DNA from: Scortum barcoo | Taxonomy: Eukaryota > Chordata > Actinopteri > Centrarchiformes > Terapontidae | Assembly (NCBI GenBank): GCA_023238725.1 | Contig: CM041545.1 | Location: 11,501,782 to 11,565,781, forward strand | Direction: 5' to 3' | DNA: 64,000 bases | The notes under the pieces: model-generated | The model's database searches: none | What the model was told of the DNA's origin: nothing | Seen by the model: only the letters and a program-made list of their open reading frames with translations | Shown here: positions 63,131 to 64,000 of the stretch, in pieces | Position numbering within the stretch: the stretch's first letter is position 1 | How the letters are laid out: each line of letters starts with the position of its first letter | Program-made: the position numbers and the translations under genes

Positions 63131-64000
63131 AGTAAAGATTTCAAGTCCAAATGTTCAAGATTTGGATGTATCTTTTCAATATATCAGTGAAAATGAATTT
63201 AACAGAAATTAATCAGTTAATCAGAAGAATACATGCTATAATTACCTAATCTAACACAATTTACTTGTGATATATAAGTTTACTTTATGAAGAAGTCAAA
63301 AGCCTTTTTTATGTGCAAAAGTTAAAAAGTCATTATTTTTTATTATACATCTCCACCATGGGCATCTCTAACGAAAGCGAGTAAACAAAAAATTTATATG
63401 ATCAGATTCATACAGTAGATCAAATTGGGACATTTTACACATCTTGATACCATTACTGCAGTGGTTGGAGTGAAACAGAAAGGAAACCTGAAATGATTTA
63501 AATTAATTAGCAACTTATTTGATTATCAATTAATTGTTTCCGTCTGTTTTCAAACAAAAGTGGAAAACTTCAACTGATTCCAACTGCAAAGTAGGAGGAT
63601 TTTCAGCTTTCCTTTGTCATATATAATATTAAATTGAGTTTCTTTGAATGTGGACAAACAAAATGAGGAATCTGAAGACGTTACCTTGGGCTCTGAGAGG
63701 TTCTGATTACTTTTTTTGTATTGTTGTGTTAATCAGCAACCTTAAATACTAATGTTGAGAAATTCAGGGCCAATATGGCTAAAATATATGAACATTTTCT
63801 GTAACATGCAGTAACATTGATCAAAATCTGTGCTAAATTTCCTAAATTCTTATATCTTAGATTCATTGTAAGACCTGTCAGATGCCATGTTTTATAAAAA
63901 CTTAGATTAGCATGGTAAAACCAAACTATGAAAAGAAAAGTAATCCTAGACTCCTGCAATACTCTTTAACCCCAACAACTACTCTCTCATAATATAGTTT
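63131..64000. other. AT-rich non-coding sequence to the right edge
   Basis: I see no gene, clear repeat or further coding exon of PPP1R26. A minus-strand ORF of 76 codons (63729-63959) has no recognisable similarity and is AT-rich, so I treat it as chance. Confidence 0.5.

Overview
The window looks like nuclear DNA from a teleost fish, probably a percomorph. It is AT-rich and intron-bearing, with a CpG-island promoter and many dinucleotide microsatellites. It also carries degraded dispersed repeats of kinds familiar from spiny-rayed fish: a Tc1-like transposase relic, a LINE tail ending in (GGAT)n, and several short non-autonomous elements. Nothing suggests a bacterium, plasmid or virus.

Only one protein-coding gene is convincing. 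It is PPP1R26 (protein phosphatase 1 regulatory subunit 26, also KIAA0649) on the + strand at the right-hand end. The inferred layout is a CpG-island promoter with a non-coding first exon ending at a GTGAGT donor at 55737. A 3.7-kb first intron follows, with an acceptor at 59452-59453. A large second exon carries a short leader with two tiny upstream ORFs and a 1065-codon ORF (59525-62722). The protein is low-complexity, acidic and lysine-rich, and carries six copies of an S/D-D-x-I-E-x-x-I motif. Its stop codon lies inside a good splice-donor sequence (GTAAGT), so the true C-terminus may lie in exons outside the window.

The 55 kb upstream (1-55500) shows no recognisable gene. ORFs there are short, overlap on both strands and match no family I know. 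The region holds: a 127-bp tandem duplication and a degenerate 117-bp tandem repeat (3.4-4.0 kb); a minus-strand Tc1/mariner relic (8.4-9.2 kb); a LINE 3' tail (10.9 kb); a microsatellite cluster (13.6-17.6 kb); other dispersed repeats at 7.6, 24.8, 25.3, 28.2, 39.1, 42.8 and 45.5 kb; and an (AT)n tract at 51.8 kb. Between these are complex, repeat-free stretches with homeodomain-like TAAT words that resemble vertebrate conserved non-coding elements (about 5.6, 22.6, 24.4, 26.0, 31.5, 33.3, 44.4 and 47.0 kb). In mammals PPP1R26 borders a long gene-poor interval next to OLFM1, so this is plausibly the compact fish counterpart of a regulatory desert. That is inference and needs alignment to other genomes.

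I found no CRISPR array, operon, rRNA or tRNA gene I could support, and no clear new biological system. The strongest leads are the unusual end of the PPP1R26 ORF, its repeated acidic motif, its leader uORFs and the candidate non-coding elements.
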